Assembly (NCBI GenBank): GCA_030710605.1
Contig: CP092870.1
Coordinates: 11,489,408-11,553,407 of the forward strand
Length of the DNA: 64,000 bases
Reading direction: 5' to 3'
Origin: Cordylochernes scorpioides
Taxonomy: Eukaryota > Arthropoda > Arachnida > Pseudoscorpiones > Chernetidae
Within the stretch, counting starts at the first letter, position 1, and every line of letters begins with the position of its first letter. The translations under genes and the position numbers were made by a program. The notes beneath the pieces are model-generated. The model was not told the DNA's origin. It saw nothing but the letters and a program-made list of their open reading frames with translations, and did not search any database. Shown piece by piece: positions 39,353 through 49,197 of the stretch.

Positions 39353-42300
39353 AATCCCCGGCATGAATGTGGAGACATCACGAGGTTGTAGCGTAACTTC
39401 TCAAATGTCGGCCTTGGTAGCGGCTTGGTCAGAATGTCCGCCTTCATGTCGCCAGTTGGGCAGTAGATCATTTTTATCACTGTCTTCTTCTGAAGATCCT
39501 TCAGGTGATGGATCTTGGTTGCGATGTGCTTGGTTCTAGAAGACACTTTTTCGGATGAACATATCTTGAGACATGATTGATTGTCTTGGTGGAAGTAGAT
39601 TGGAGCTTTCTGTTCCAGTTCGAGATCCTTTAGCAAGTCGAGAAGCCATAACAGTTCTTGTGAGGCTTCAGCTGCGGAGATAAGTTCCGCTTCGGTGGAC
39701 GAGAGAGATACGCAACCTTGTTTCCCAGTCATCCATGAGATGGGGTTTGATCCCAGTAGGAACAAGTTTCCGCTTAGTGATTTTCTGTCGGTGTTGTCGC
39801 TTGCCCAGGTGGCATCACTGTATGCTTCCAGTGTGGGAGGTTTTTGGTTAGATATGCGTAGCTCGAGTTCTTTAGTGGTTTTTAGATATCTTACGATTCT
39901 TTTTGCTGCATTCCAGTCACAATTTCTAGGATTCTGGTTTCTGCTGCTGAGTATGCAGACTGGAGCTGCGATATCTGGTCTGGATACTACGCTTAGGTAC
40001 AATAGTGAGCCAATCAGTTGTTGGTATTGGACGTTGTTTGGTAGAAGTTTTTCATCAGATATACCGGGGTATCCGCTTTCCATGGGAGTGAAAGTAGGTT
40101 TCGCTTCTTGGAGGTTGAACCTTTCAACTAATTCTTGGATTTTATTCTTTTGGCTCAGAAGGAGTTCACCTTCTCTGTTCCTTGAAATGTCTATACCAAT
40201 GAATTGAGTGGGGCCTCCAAGGTTCTTTATTTCGAATTCTTTTTCGAGAGTTTTTACAGTGTTTTGGATGATTATTTCGAAATCGCTTGCGAGGAGCATG
40301 TCATCCACATATAGAATTAAGTAGATGGAATGGTTTTCTTCATTCTTGGTGAATAGGCATGGGTCTACAATGCTCTGTTTGAATTTATTTTTAATTAGAG
40401 TGCTTGCAATTTTTGTGTTCCAAGATCTTCCAGCTTGTTTTAGACCGTAAATTGCCTTCTTTAGTTTGCAGACTTTGTTTGTTTGTTTTGTATGGAGTCC
40501 TTCTGGGAGTTCCATGTAGAGTTCTTTATCTAGGTCGCCGTGTAGGAACGCTGTCTTGACATCGAGGTGGTTCACTTGCATCCCTTTGTAGACTGATGCA
40601 GCTAGGAAGGCTCTAATTGTAGAATGCTTCACAATGGGTGTCTGAATGTCTTGAGCTTCAGTTTTGTACAGCATGTAGTCATTTCTTATGGGAGGTATTC
40701 CCTTTGTTGGTCTCGTGGATCTTCTTTGTGTGACCACTTGTGTTCCTGTGCTTGTACCGGGTTGAAGGTAATCCTCGGTTTCTGAGTCCTCAAGGTTTTC
40801 GGGTTGTGTTCCTGGTTCCTGACTTTCCTCTGCATTTCCAATATGATTATAGGAAGTTAGATCTGTACTTAGTACTTGTGGTGAAGTTGTTTTTGTGGAA
40901 GCGAGGTGAAACCCATTTTCTTTTTCTATAAATTTTACGGATCTGCTGATTGTGATGTTGTCTGTGTCGTGCAGGATTCTGTATCCTTTGCTTCGATCAT
41001 CGTATCCAAGAAAGATCCCTTCGATAGCTTTGCTATCCAACTTGTTTCTTTTTATCTTGGGAATATAGGCGAAGGCTTTACATCCGAATCTTTTTAGATG
41101 CTTCAGACTGGGCTTCCTGTTGGTCCATAGTTCAAATGGAGTCTTGTCTGTAGCTTTCGAGGGTATTCGGTTGTGTAGGTAATTAGCTGTGGTAACCGCT
41201 TCCGCCCATAGAGACTGTGGGAGTCCTGAGTCAAACAGCATGCATCTTGTCATCTCCATTAGTGATCGATTTTTCCTTTCAGCTACTCCGTTCTGGGCTG
41301 GTGAGTAGGGGACTGTTAGCTGATGTTTGATTCCGCTTTGGTTCAGGAAATCTTCGACTTGTCGGTTTACGTACTCACGACCGTTGTCTGTCCGTATGGT
41401 TTGGATATTTTTTCCAAATTCCGTGTGTGCTGAGATGACGTAGTCTTTTATTTTTTCATAGGCTTCGTCTTTTCCTTTCAGGAGGTAGATCTTCGTGTAT
41501 CTGCTGTAGTCATCAGTGAAGGTGATGAAGTATCTCTTACCGCTGAGAGAGTTAGTTGGTAATGGACCGCAGATATCACTGTGGACAAGTTGAAGCGTTT
41601 CAGTTGCTCTGTACTCTGTCTTCTTTGGAAATGGGGTTTCGGTGAGTTTTCCTTGAATGCACTGAACGCAGTCTGTGCTGTGCGAACAGTTATTTAGACT
41701 TAGTCCTCTTGCTAGGTTCTCATTTTGAATTTTCTTAATTGATTCTATATTTCTGTGTCCTAGTCTGTCGTGCCAGAGCATGAGGCAATTTTTGTTCTTG
41801 CAGTGGTTTTGTTTTGCTACATTTGCTTTGAATGTGCGAGTTTGGAGGTTATCATCCAGGTGGAGTCGGTACATTCCATTGTCAAGTATACCGTTCGCGA
41901 GGGCTGCGTTGTCTCTTTCGATGGTACACCAATCTCTTTTGAACGTTACTTTACATCCGTTGGAGGTGGCCGCACTCACTGACAGAAGGTTGTCTGTTAG
42001 TTCCGGGATGTAGAGAACTTTTGTGAGAAGTAAGGTGTCAGTCTTTCCTTGGGGTGTGATGACTTTGATTTCTCCTTGTCCTATCCCTTTGACCTGCAGC
42101 TTATTGCCATTAGCAACCACAACATTTTGTGTTTGTTCTCTGTTAAGTTCAGTGAAGAAGCTTTCATCGTACGCCATATGAGATGTGGCTCCAGAGTCGA
42201 CGAACCAGTTGTGTACACTTGCTTCTCGTTGAGTGCAATTGAGAGCTTTTGGGTTAGGTCCTTTTGTTGTTCTCTGATTTGTTGGTTGTTCTTGGGTGAC

Positions 42301-43086
42301 ACTCGACTGATTTGTGTACTTTGGTACGTTTCCCCTTCTGAAGTTTTCATATTTGTACTCTTTGTTGCTGTTGTTTCGCTTTTGATAGTGCCAACATTCT
42401 TCTTTGGAGTGGTTTGGTTTGTGGCAGAAAGAACAGAATTTCTTCTCTTTTTCTCTCCTTTGGCTTGAAGCTCCGTGGAGGCTTTTTAAGGCTTTTGATG
42501 CGGTGCTTTCGTCTTTCGAGCTTTCTACTCTGCGTGTGTGTTCATCAAGGAGTTTGTTCTTGGTGAATTCAAGCGTTAGCTCGTCGTCAGGCCTTGATTC
42601 CAACATCGTGATGAGATTGGAGTAGCTCTTTGGAAGCGAGCAAAGCAGTATAGCCGTGATGTGAGAGTCCTTTAGTGTTTCGCCAATGGTTCGCAGTTTG
42701 TCAATTAGTTCCATCATGGTAGTGATGTGCTGTTGCATGTCTTTGTCTTCTTCGAGTTTTAAGCTGTATAGCTTCCTTAGCAAATAAATTTTTCCTGAGA
42801 GTGTTTTTCTTTCATAGATATTTTTAAGAGTGTCCCAGGTAGCTTTGGCTGTTAGTAGGTTTTTGACATGCACTATTTGTGAGTCGGCGATGCTTAGATT
42901 AATGATAACTCTAGCTTTTGAGTCTTTCTTTTTCCATTCGATTTTAGGTTCATCTGGAATATTTTCGGTGACAACTTCCCAAAGATCTTCCTTTTGCAAA
43001 AGCATTTCGATTTTGAAAGACCATAGTGAGTAGTTATAGCCGTCGAGCTTATCTAGGGTTACATAGTGGCTCGGGAGTGACGCCAT
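39343..43086 (-). CDS. Copia Gag-Pol polyprotein, 1247 aa, lacks the start of RT
   Basis: A single open frame runs from MASLPSHYVTLDKLDGYNYS to a stop in the 3' LTR. Domains in order: Gag (1-190), CCHC knuckle (CSFCHKPNHSKEEC, about 218), protease (WFVDSGATSHMAY, about 290), pre-integrase zinc region (HDRLGHRN), and the integrase core with D (HSDICGPL), D (RTDNGREYV) and E (GVAERKNRSLME). RT with LYVDDMLLASD (about 930) and RNase H (AYSDATWASDNTDRKSLSG) follow. After EAQDIQTP the text jumps to IVKHSTIRAFLAASVYKG, skipping the usual ~90 residues with KWVFK and KARLVAKG. The deletion keeps the frame. Typical Copia polyproteins are 1300-1400 aa. Confidence 0.93.
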   Translation of the reverse strand: MASLPSHYVTLDKLDGYNYSLWSFKIEMLLQKEDLWEVVTENIPDEPKIEWKKKDSKARVIINLSIADSQIVHVKNLLTAKATWDTLKNIYERKTLSGKIYLLRKLYSLKLEEDKDMQQHITTMMELIDKLRTIGETLKDSHITAILLCSLPKSYSNLITMLESRPDDELTLEFTKNKLLDEHTRRVESSKDESTASKALKSLHGASSQRREKEKKFCSFCHKPNHSKEECWHYQKRNNSNKEYKYENFRRGNVPKYTNQSSVTQEQPTNQRTTKGPNPKALNCTQREASVHNWFVDSGATSHMAYDESFFTELNREQTQNVVVANGNKLQVKGIGQGEIKVITPQGKTDTLLLTKVLYIPELTDNLLSVSAATSNGCKVTFKRDWCTIERDNAALANGILDNGMYRLHLDDNLQTRTFKANVAKQNHCKNKNCLMLWHDRLGHRNIESIKKIQNENLARGLSLNNCSHSTDCVQCIQGKLTETPFPKKTEYRATETLQLVHSDICGPLPTNSLSGKRYFITFTDDYSRYTKIYLLKGKDEAYEKIKDYVISAHTEFGKNIQTIRTDNGREYVNRQVEDFLNQSGIKHQLTVPYSPAQNGVAERKNRSLMEMTRCMLFDSGLPQSLWAEAVTTANYLHNRIPSKATDKTPFELWTNRKPSLKHLKRFGCKAFAYIPKIKRNKLDSKAIEGIFLGYDDRSKGYRILHDTDNITISRSVKFIEKENGFHLASTKTTSPQVLSTDLTSYNHIGNAEESQEPGTQPENLEDSETEDYLQPGTSTGTQVVTQRRSTRPTKGIPPIRNDYMLYKTEAQDIQTPIVKHSTIRAFLAASVYKGMQVNHLDVKTAFLHGDLDKELYMELPEGLHTKQTNKVCKLKKAIYGLKQAGRSWNTKIASTLIKNKFKQSIVDPCLFTKNEENHSIYLILYVDDMLLASDFEIIIQNTVKTLEKEFEIKNLGGPTQFIGIDISRNREGELLLSQKNKIQELVERFNLQEAKPTFTPMESGYPGISDEKLLPNNVQYQQLIGSLLYLSVVSRPDIAAPVCILSSRNQNPRNCDWNAAKRIVRYLKTTKELELRISNQKPPTLEAYSDATWASDNTDRKSLSGNLFLLGSNPISWMTGKQGCVSLSSTEAELISAAEASQELLWLLDLLKDLELEQKAPIYFHQDNQSCLKICSSEKVSSRTKHIATKIHHLKDLQKKTVIKMIYCPTGDMKADILTKPLPRPTFEKLRYNLVMSPHSCRGFVG

Positions 43087-43159
43087 TTTTGCTAAGCCTT
43101 TTTTCTTTATCTTAACTCGTTAGTTGAATTTCATGCAATATTCAGTCTCATAATCTAAT

Positions 43160-43367
43160 TGTTGTAAGATTTAGGTACTTACAGCTTGTAGGAAGGCATG
43201 AGGACGTTGAGGATTATATGATAATAACCTTTATTATCCATTTAGCAAGAAAGACAAAGTTATGGTAGCGAACAGTTATTGTAATATAGAGAAGGAGGTA
43301 AACAAACAGTTGTGATGATGATAGGTCCAGTGTGGCGCTAGCTGTCGTAGCATTCAGTTATCCAACA
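43160..43367 (-). repeat. 5' LTR of the young Copia element
   Basis: This 208-bp LTR is identical to 39145-39352 on reading. The bases after it (attagattatgagactgaat on the minus strand) do not match the tRNA-Met primer site used by the older Copia element. Confidence 0.93.
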
Positions 43368-43372
43368 ATTAT

Positions 43373-44499
43373 AAATATATAGCTATATACCTTTGGTTTT
43401 CGCTTTATTAGTAATATTATTCAATATAAAGAAATATAAAAGAAATAAATGTTAGAATAAAAAGAACGCGCTTTCAAAACAAAGGAATTGATGATGATAA
43501 ATGCAAAAAATCTACGATTGTAAAATAGATTAAATTAAAAAATAAAAATAACTGTTAACATTAGGAAAATAAAAACAGAACTAACATATGAAGAAAAAAA
43601 TAACGAAAATTTTGGTATATAGATCGTTATGTGTAGTTCAGAATCTTCGGAGGAGATAGCTTAGGACTTTACAATGGAAAACTCTGTTACGGTATTATCT
43701 ATATAGATTGTAAAGATTGTAACAATGCTTAAAATGTTTTCCAAGTATAATAAATTTAATTTGAGAATTTAGTAATATAATATTCCAATGACTAAAAAAA
43801 CTTGGCATTTCAATATTAATATATATTTAAAGAAAAAATTGTAACGATTTTGTGTTAAATGTTAAAATGTAATGATAAAATATATTTTTACATTGTTAAT
43901 TTAATTTGCTGTTGTTTTATAAAAATGATGATGCTACTTTAATTGTTGTTGTGAAAATATCTTTATTTACGGAGCTGCTAACCATAATAAATGAATTTTG
44001 AGCCCCTAATTTTTGATGTTTATTATCGTTTGTTTATATAAAAAAAATACATTGTATGTGATGATGATAACAAAAATGAAATTTTAAATTAATATATATA
44101 ATTCATTGAGAAAAAATAAATAATTAATTATCAAATTCACAAAAGTGACAATATCTTATTTAAAATATAATAAATGTTTTCAAAAATTATGTGTCTCAAA
44201 ATTATATTTAAACGCATATAACCATATTTATATTTATATATAGGTGAATTAGATGTTTTCTAGAATCGTTTTAACAAATGTTCGTTAGGCAAACTTTTAC
44301 TTGGATAAAAACTGTGCGAAGCCACATTCGCTAAATACAATTATTTACAAATCTTCGTTTGTGGCAAGATACTATTCCTTCAACTTCAACTTACCGAGTG
44401 GACCAATTAATACTGATTTTTTTCAACTTATCGAGTATTTTTCAAGGGACCGGGAAAAAATTATCGAGAAGGTAGACAAGTATAGATTCAGTAGGGAAT
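43373..44499. other. AT-rich non-coding tract, right arm
   Basis: This is the reverse of 4625-5745, including the degenerate Helitron end near 44278-44340. No gene was seen. Confidence 0.75.
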
Positions 44500-44762
44500 T
44501 GATATAGGCTTAGCAAAATACGATTATTCTTTTTGAGGATTTCTGGTTGTTTTTGTACTCACGTATGTTGTAGTTACGAGGACATCCCTTTAGATAAAAA
44601 CAAATATATATTTATTCAAGGAACGACTTGTTCCATTTACATATATTGTTAAGACAAGCTAGCGATAAACATAACAGCAAGTTTGAAGGTAGAAGTTGGA
44701 AGTAGTGACGTCATAGTGGTGACGTAGCATCGATGATGATTAAAGTCAAAGTTTGCGTAACA
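44500..44762 (-). repeat. 3' LTR, right Copia copy
   Basis: The 263-bp LTR runs TGATATAGGC...GCGTAACA on the plus strand and lies beside the purine tract read as attccctcctt. Confidence 0.9.
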
Positions 44763-44771
44763 ATTCCCTCC

Positions 44772-46403
44772 TTACTTTGTCTTTATTCCCACGATGCTGA
44801 GGCTCTCCAGGTGTTTCTTCATCTGGTCTCGGGATAGGTCCTTTGTGAAGATATCCGCCTCCAGGTCCTGGGATGGCTTGTACAGAAGGCAGATGTCTCT
44901 GGATTCATAACAGTCTCTCAAGAAGTGGTAATTTCTGTTGATATGTCTACAGCGACTGCTTTGTTTAGGGCTGGAGATCCAGTTGATCAATGACTGACTG
45001 TCTGTATAGATCGCAGTTGGTTTTTCCATGAAATTCCATTCTTCCAGCTCTCGTAACAGGTTTATTATCCACTTGATTTGACAGCAGCTTTCACAAGCAG
45101 CTATCAATTCCGCTTCCATTGTGGAGAGGGCGACGAGTGGTTGTTTACTACTTTTCCAGTCTATAGTTGCTTCGCCGAGCTTCAATACATATCCGCCGTA
45201 GGATTTTCCATCATGGGTGGTCGACCAGCTGGCATCGGTGTAGGGCTTCAGGATTCCAGTCTTCCCTCTTTCAAATTTCACTCCGAGGTCAATTGTTCCT
45301 CGTAGGTATCTCATCACTCTTTTGATTGCTGTCCAGTGCATCTGTTTTGGTTGTCTGGAGTACTGTGAAAGTTTGCTAGTGATGTAAGCGATGTCGGGTC
45401 TGGTTTTAACAGCTAGAAACATTAGCATTCCAAGGGCTTCTTGGTAAGTGTGCTGATCACAATTGTCATCTTCAATATGATTGTCCAAATTGATTTCTTT
45501 GGAACCTGGTGTTGGAACTTCCTTACAATTTTCAATTCCATATTTCTGCAATATTTGTTGTACATAGTGGCTTTGCTGTAGCGAAATTCCCTCCTTGTCT
45601 TGTATGATCTTGATTCCCAAAAACATGCCTTTACATGTTACATCCTTTATTTCCAGGTGATGTCTCAATTTATTGATGAATCTGTTTGAGGTGTCTTCTG
45701 AATCTGAGACAGTGATAAAGTCATCAACATATATTCCTACATAGAAGTATTTGTCTTCATTCTTCCATTTAAATAGGCAAGGATCAGATTTAAGTTTTTC
45801 CAGTCCACAGTCATGAAGTACTTGACTGAATCTCTCATATCACGATCTTCCGGATTGAGGTAGACCGTAAATACTTTTGTTGAGTTTGCAAACTTTGTTT
45901 CTGTCTTGAACAAATCCAGCAGGTTGTTCCATGAATATTGTGTTTTCAATGTTTCCATTTAGATAGGCTTCTTTCACATCAAATAGTTTAATGACTGAAT
46001 ATTTTGTTGCTGCCATTGACAGAATAGTCCTGAGGGTGGCATTTTTAATTACAGGGCTGAAACTTTCGTTGTAATCTCTTCCTGGGATTTGGTTGTATCC
46101 CATTGCAACAAGTCTAGCTTTGTAAGTTTTGTTTTTGTTTTCTTGGTCTTTAGATATTTTGAACACCCATTTACTTTTGACAACTTTAGCGTTTACAGGT
46201 CTAGGAACCAGTTCCCATACTTGATGCGAGTACATGTTCTGTATTTCCTCAAGCATTGCGTTCTCCCAATGTTTCTTGTCTTCGCATGCGATGGCTTCAT
46301 CATAGTCTTTCGGAATGGTTTCATTCATAGTAGCCAGAACCCAGAACGTAGTCATCGAATCTTTTAGGTATTGTTCGAGTTCTTTGTGGTCTGTCTGATC
46401 CAC
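44772..46403 (-). pseudogene. Copia RT and RNase H, right copy, one stop
   Basis: 46403-45840 reads the RT N-terminus (KWVFKISKDQ, KARLVAMGYNQIPGRDYNESFSP, DVKEAYLNGN, SIYGLPQSGRS) and stops at TGA 45840-45842, where Trp is expected. The same frame continues with YVDD and RNase H to 44772. The left copy has an additional TGA and Cys for Gly in SIYGL. Confidence 0.9.
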
Positions 46404-47100
46404 TTGACTCTGTCTGTCTGTTGATCATGGTATCTGGTGCTGGCTCTTCAATATCAACATCTGATAGAACATGATTGCCCAGATGTTCATCCTCCTGAAT
46501 GAAGAAATATGTGTCAGTGTCTGTATTATTATCACTTTGTTTTTCTTCCGAGATGACATTATTGTTCTCTCTGAAGTGAATGTCTGCGGTTTCAAGAATG
46601 ACTCTCGCTGTGATATCAAATACTCGATAAGCTCTTCTGCATCTTGAATATCCTACAAATATTCCTCTCTTAGATTTAACTTCTAGTTTGTGTCTTTGAT
46701 GATTCTCGAGTTTATAGAAGACTTCACAACCAAATCTCATGATGTGAGAGACGGATGGCTTTTTACCTTTCCATTTTTCCATAGGGGTAGTGTCTGGGTC
46801 ATTGGTTGTGGGAGTTAGATTGTACAGATATGCAGCTGTATTCACAGCTTCTGCCCAGAAGTGTAGGGGTAATTGGGAGTCTGCCAGAAGTGTTCGGCCT
46901 TTGTCTAATAGTGTTCTGTTAGCTCTTTCAACTCTCCCATTGCTTCTTGGGGTGTACGGTGTAGTTAGTTCATGTTTAATTCCTTTGGATTCTATGAAGG
47001 TTTCAAGGTTTTTATTGATAAATTCTGTTCCGTTATCTGTTCCAAGTCGTTTTAGTTTTGAGTTTAGCTCGTTTTCTCTCTTTACAATAAACTTCTTCAA
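46321..47100 (-). pseudogene. Copia integrase core, right copy
   Basis: This is the counterpart of 2024-2803: LGTDNGTEF, GRVERANRTL and RGIFVGYS are conserved. It ends out of frame with RT at the same place. Confidence 0.87.
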
Positions 47101-47836
47101 AACTTCTGCTGCTGAGAAATTCTACAAATATTCTCCTAGAAAATCCATCTATGATGGTCAATAAATATTTACTTCCGCCCAAGGAGTTTATTCTCATTGG
47201 ACCACAGAGATCGACATAAATGGCTTCAAAGGGGTAGCTTTCCTGATTGCTATCTGTGTGAACATAGGGTACTTTGGTCATTTTTCCCAATGAGCAAGCG
47301 TCACATTGATCAAGGGCACCATTTATAGAGTCCAAGCCTTTTAGAAGATTGTTCTTCAAAATCAGGTCTAATTTGTTGTCACTAGGATGTCCTAACCTTC
47401 TGTGCCATGCAGTCCTAGAATTGTCCTTTGAAATCAAGCAATGTTCGTTTGGAACATGAGTTGCTTCAGATAAACGTGATAGATTCAATGTGTACATGTT
47501 ACCATCAAAGTTGCCTGTTCCTATTAGCTTGTCATCAGAAGAGTATATGTATGCTCCTTCAGAATTCAAAAGAACAGAGTTCCCTCTTCTTACTACGCTT
47601 GGAATGGACATTAGATTTCCTTTCAGGTGTGGTACATGGAGGACATTATGCAGGGTTACAGCGTTGTTAAGTTTGTCCTTACCTTGTACAGTAGCTTGGA
47701 TTAATCCTGATGAGGCAGATTCGATGTGTCTCCCTTCTTCCGCCACTTGTATGCTTCTTCTCTCCTCCGTCTTGTGCTCAATCCATTCACCATGGGAAGT
47801 CATGTGGCTTGTGCACGCAGAATCAATTATCCACAC
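47033..47836 (-). pseudogene. Copia protease and N-terminal integrase, right copy
   Basis: This is the counterpart of 1288-2091 with WIIDSACTSHM, HRRLGH, CDACSLGK and YVDLCGPM. The same frameshift terminates it. There is Ser for Leu in the CDAC motif neighbourhood. Confidence 0.87.
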
Positions 47837-48723
47837 GTCCTGAGTCGTCGGGCGTTCCTCCCTTGTGCTTGCATGTAGTGCGTATTCTGAAGTGGAGTCT
47901 CTTCGTTGGGATGGTTCCTCCGTTTGTTCTTGGATTGCTGATCTGTAATGTCTTTGTTTTGTTTTGGTCCTTTATGGTAGTTCCTTGTACTGGCCATGTT
48001 ATTTTTGTTTGTTGTATTATTTTGATTTCCTTTGTTGTTAGGGTTGAACCAACAGTCTTTCTTGAAATGTCCTTTTCTTTTGCAAATGAAGCATGACTTT
48101 TCTTTGAGTTGGTTGCCTGATGATCTGAAAGCATTTTCATGATTTTTGCTTCTGTCCTGTCTTTTCTTCTCGAAATCCAGTAGAGCTTGTCTCAAGTCTG
48201 GTAAGGAGATTTCTCTGTTTATTGACAGTGCTGCTGCGATCGTGTCAAAGTTAGGTGTGAGTCCTTCAACAATGTATCGTACAAGTTCTCTTTCTGTTAC
48301 CGTCTTTCCTAGCTGGGTGATCTCTTGTGCCAGTTTCTGTGCTCGTACAATATACATGTTAACATTTTCATTTGGGTTCAATTTTAGTCTGGCTAGATCC
48401 AACATTAGGTCTATGCTTTTATTTTCTAGAGATCCTTCAAACCTTTTCTTTATGTCGTACCAAATTCTTTTGGCCCTTTTATCGCCTCGAAAGATGATTG
48501 TTAAGTCATCCGAAAGTGACAATATTATTAGGCTGTATGCTTCCCGATTCTTTTTTTTCCAAATATCATATTCTAGTTTATTTTTTGTGAAATCTGGCTC
48601 GTCATTAACAATTACGTCCTCGAAGAGATCTTTTGAATCTAGAATTGCTTCCATTTTCATGGACCACGTTGTATAGTTATTTTCTGTTAACTGTTCGATT
48701 TTTGCTAAGTTATATGTATCCAT
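47827..48723 (-). CDS. Copia gag-like protein, right copy
   Basis: The 298 residues are identical to 401-1297, including the CCHC knuckle CFICKRKGHFKKDC. Complete identity of Gag next to several changes in Pol fits a recent duplication. The ORF is intact, so a Gag protein could still be made. Confidence 0.88.
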   Translation of the reverse strand: MDTYNLAKIEQLTENNYTTWSMKMEAILDSKDLFEDVIVNDEPDFTKNKLEYDIWKKKNREAYSLIILSLSDDLTIIFRGDKRAKRIWYDIKKRFEGSLENKSIDLMLDLARLKLNPNENVNMYIVRAQKLAQEITQLGKTVTERELVRYIVEGLTPNFDTIAAALSINREISLPDLRQALLDFEKKRQDRSKNHENAFRSSGNQLKEKSCFICKRKGHFKKDCWFNPNNKGNQNNTTNKNNMASTRNYHKGPKQNKDITDQQSKNKRRNHPNEETPLQNTHYMQAQGRNARRLRTCG

Positions 48724-48845
48724 TTTTATTCAACTTTTTCTTTCTAAATTGGCGGTTAGTCCAATTATTTATTTCTTTTTGATTTAAATGGATCAATTGG
48801 CGGTTAGTCCAATTCGCGCGCCCAAACCACGCTCTGCTACCAAAT

Positions 48846-49108
48846 TGATATAGGCTTAGCAAAATACGATTATTCTTTTTGAGGATTTCTGGTTGCTTTT
48901 GTACTCACGTATGTTGTAGTTACGAGGACATCCCTTTAGATAAAAACAAATATATATTTATTCAAGGAACGACTTGTTCCATTTACATATATTGTTAAGA
49001 CAAGCTAGCGATAAACATAACAGCAAGTTTGAAGGTAGAAGTTGGAAGTAGTGACGTCATAGTGGTGACGTAGCATCGATGATGATTAAAGTCAAAGTTT
49101 GCCTAACA
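48846..49108 (-). repeat. 5' LTR, right Copia copy
   Basis: The 263-bp LTR ends gcctaaca where the other LTR ends gcgtaaca. It is followed by the outer flank ggattggatgtttgc, shared with the window start. Confidence 0.9.
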
Positions 49109-49127
49109 GGATTGGATGTTTGCCAAA

Positions 49128-49185
49128 ATCGTTTTAACAAATGTTTGTTAAGCAAACTTTTACTTGGGGCGAAGCCGGGAACATA
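49128..49185 (+). mobile_element. Helitron 3' end remnant
   Basis: The tract aagcaaacttttacttgggg plus cgaagccggga matches Helitron 3' ends in the window but lacks the first half of the stem and the CTAG. It directly precedes the minus-strand Helitron at 49198. Confidence 0.5.
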
Positions 49186-49197
49186 TATATATATATA

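Larger units (their letters stand above)
39145..43367 (-). mobile_element. Recently inserted Copia element, internally deleted
   Basis: Two 208-bp LTRs (39145-39352 and 43160-43367; TGTTGTAAG...TATCCAACA) read as identical. Both sides carry ATTAT (39140-39144, 43368-43372). The left arm (about 5745-5765) has the uninterrupted site with a single ATTAT-type target, so the insertion postdates the duplication or the split of the two sequences. One long minus-strand ORF fills it, but the start of the RT domain is absent. It is therefore probably mobilised only in trans, if at all. Confidence 0.95.
44500..49108 (-). mobile_element. Decayed Ty1/Copia LTR retrotransposon, right-arm copy
   Basis: This is exactly as long (4609 bp) as 16-4624, with 263-bp LTRs at 44500-44762 and 48846-49108 and flanks ggaat and ggatt. 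It shares the frameshifts and one TGA with the left copy. It lacks the second TGA, so it is slightly less damaged. The initiator tRNA-Met-type primer site is at 48825-48842. Confidence 0.93.
35956..49123 (-). repeat. Right arm of the inverted duplication
   Basis: This is the reverse complement of 1-8934 with very few differences, plus a 4.2-kb Copia insertion (39145-43367). Homology begins at 35956 (tattcaccac) inside a Helitron and continues to at least 49123, where the left arm runs off the window. Confidence 0.95.
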
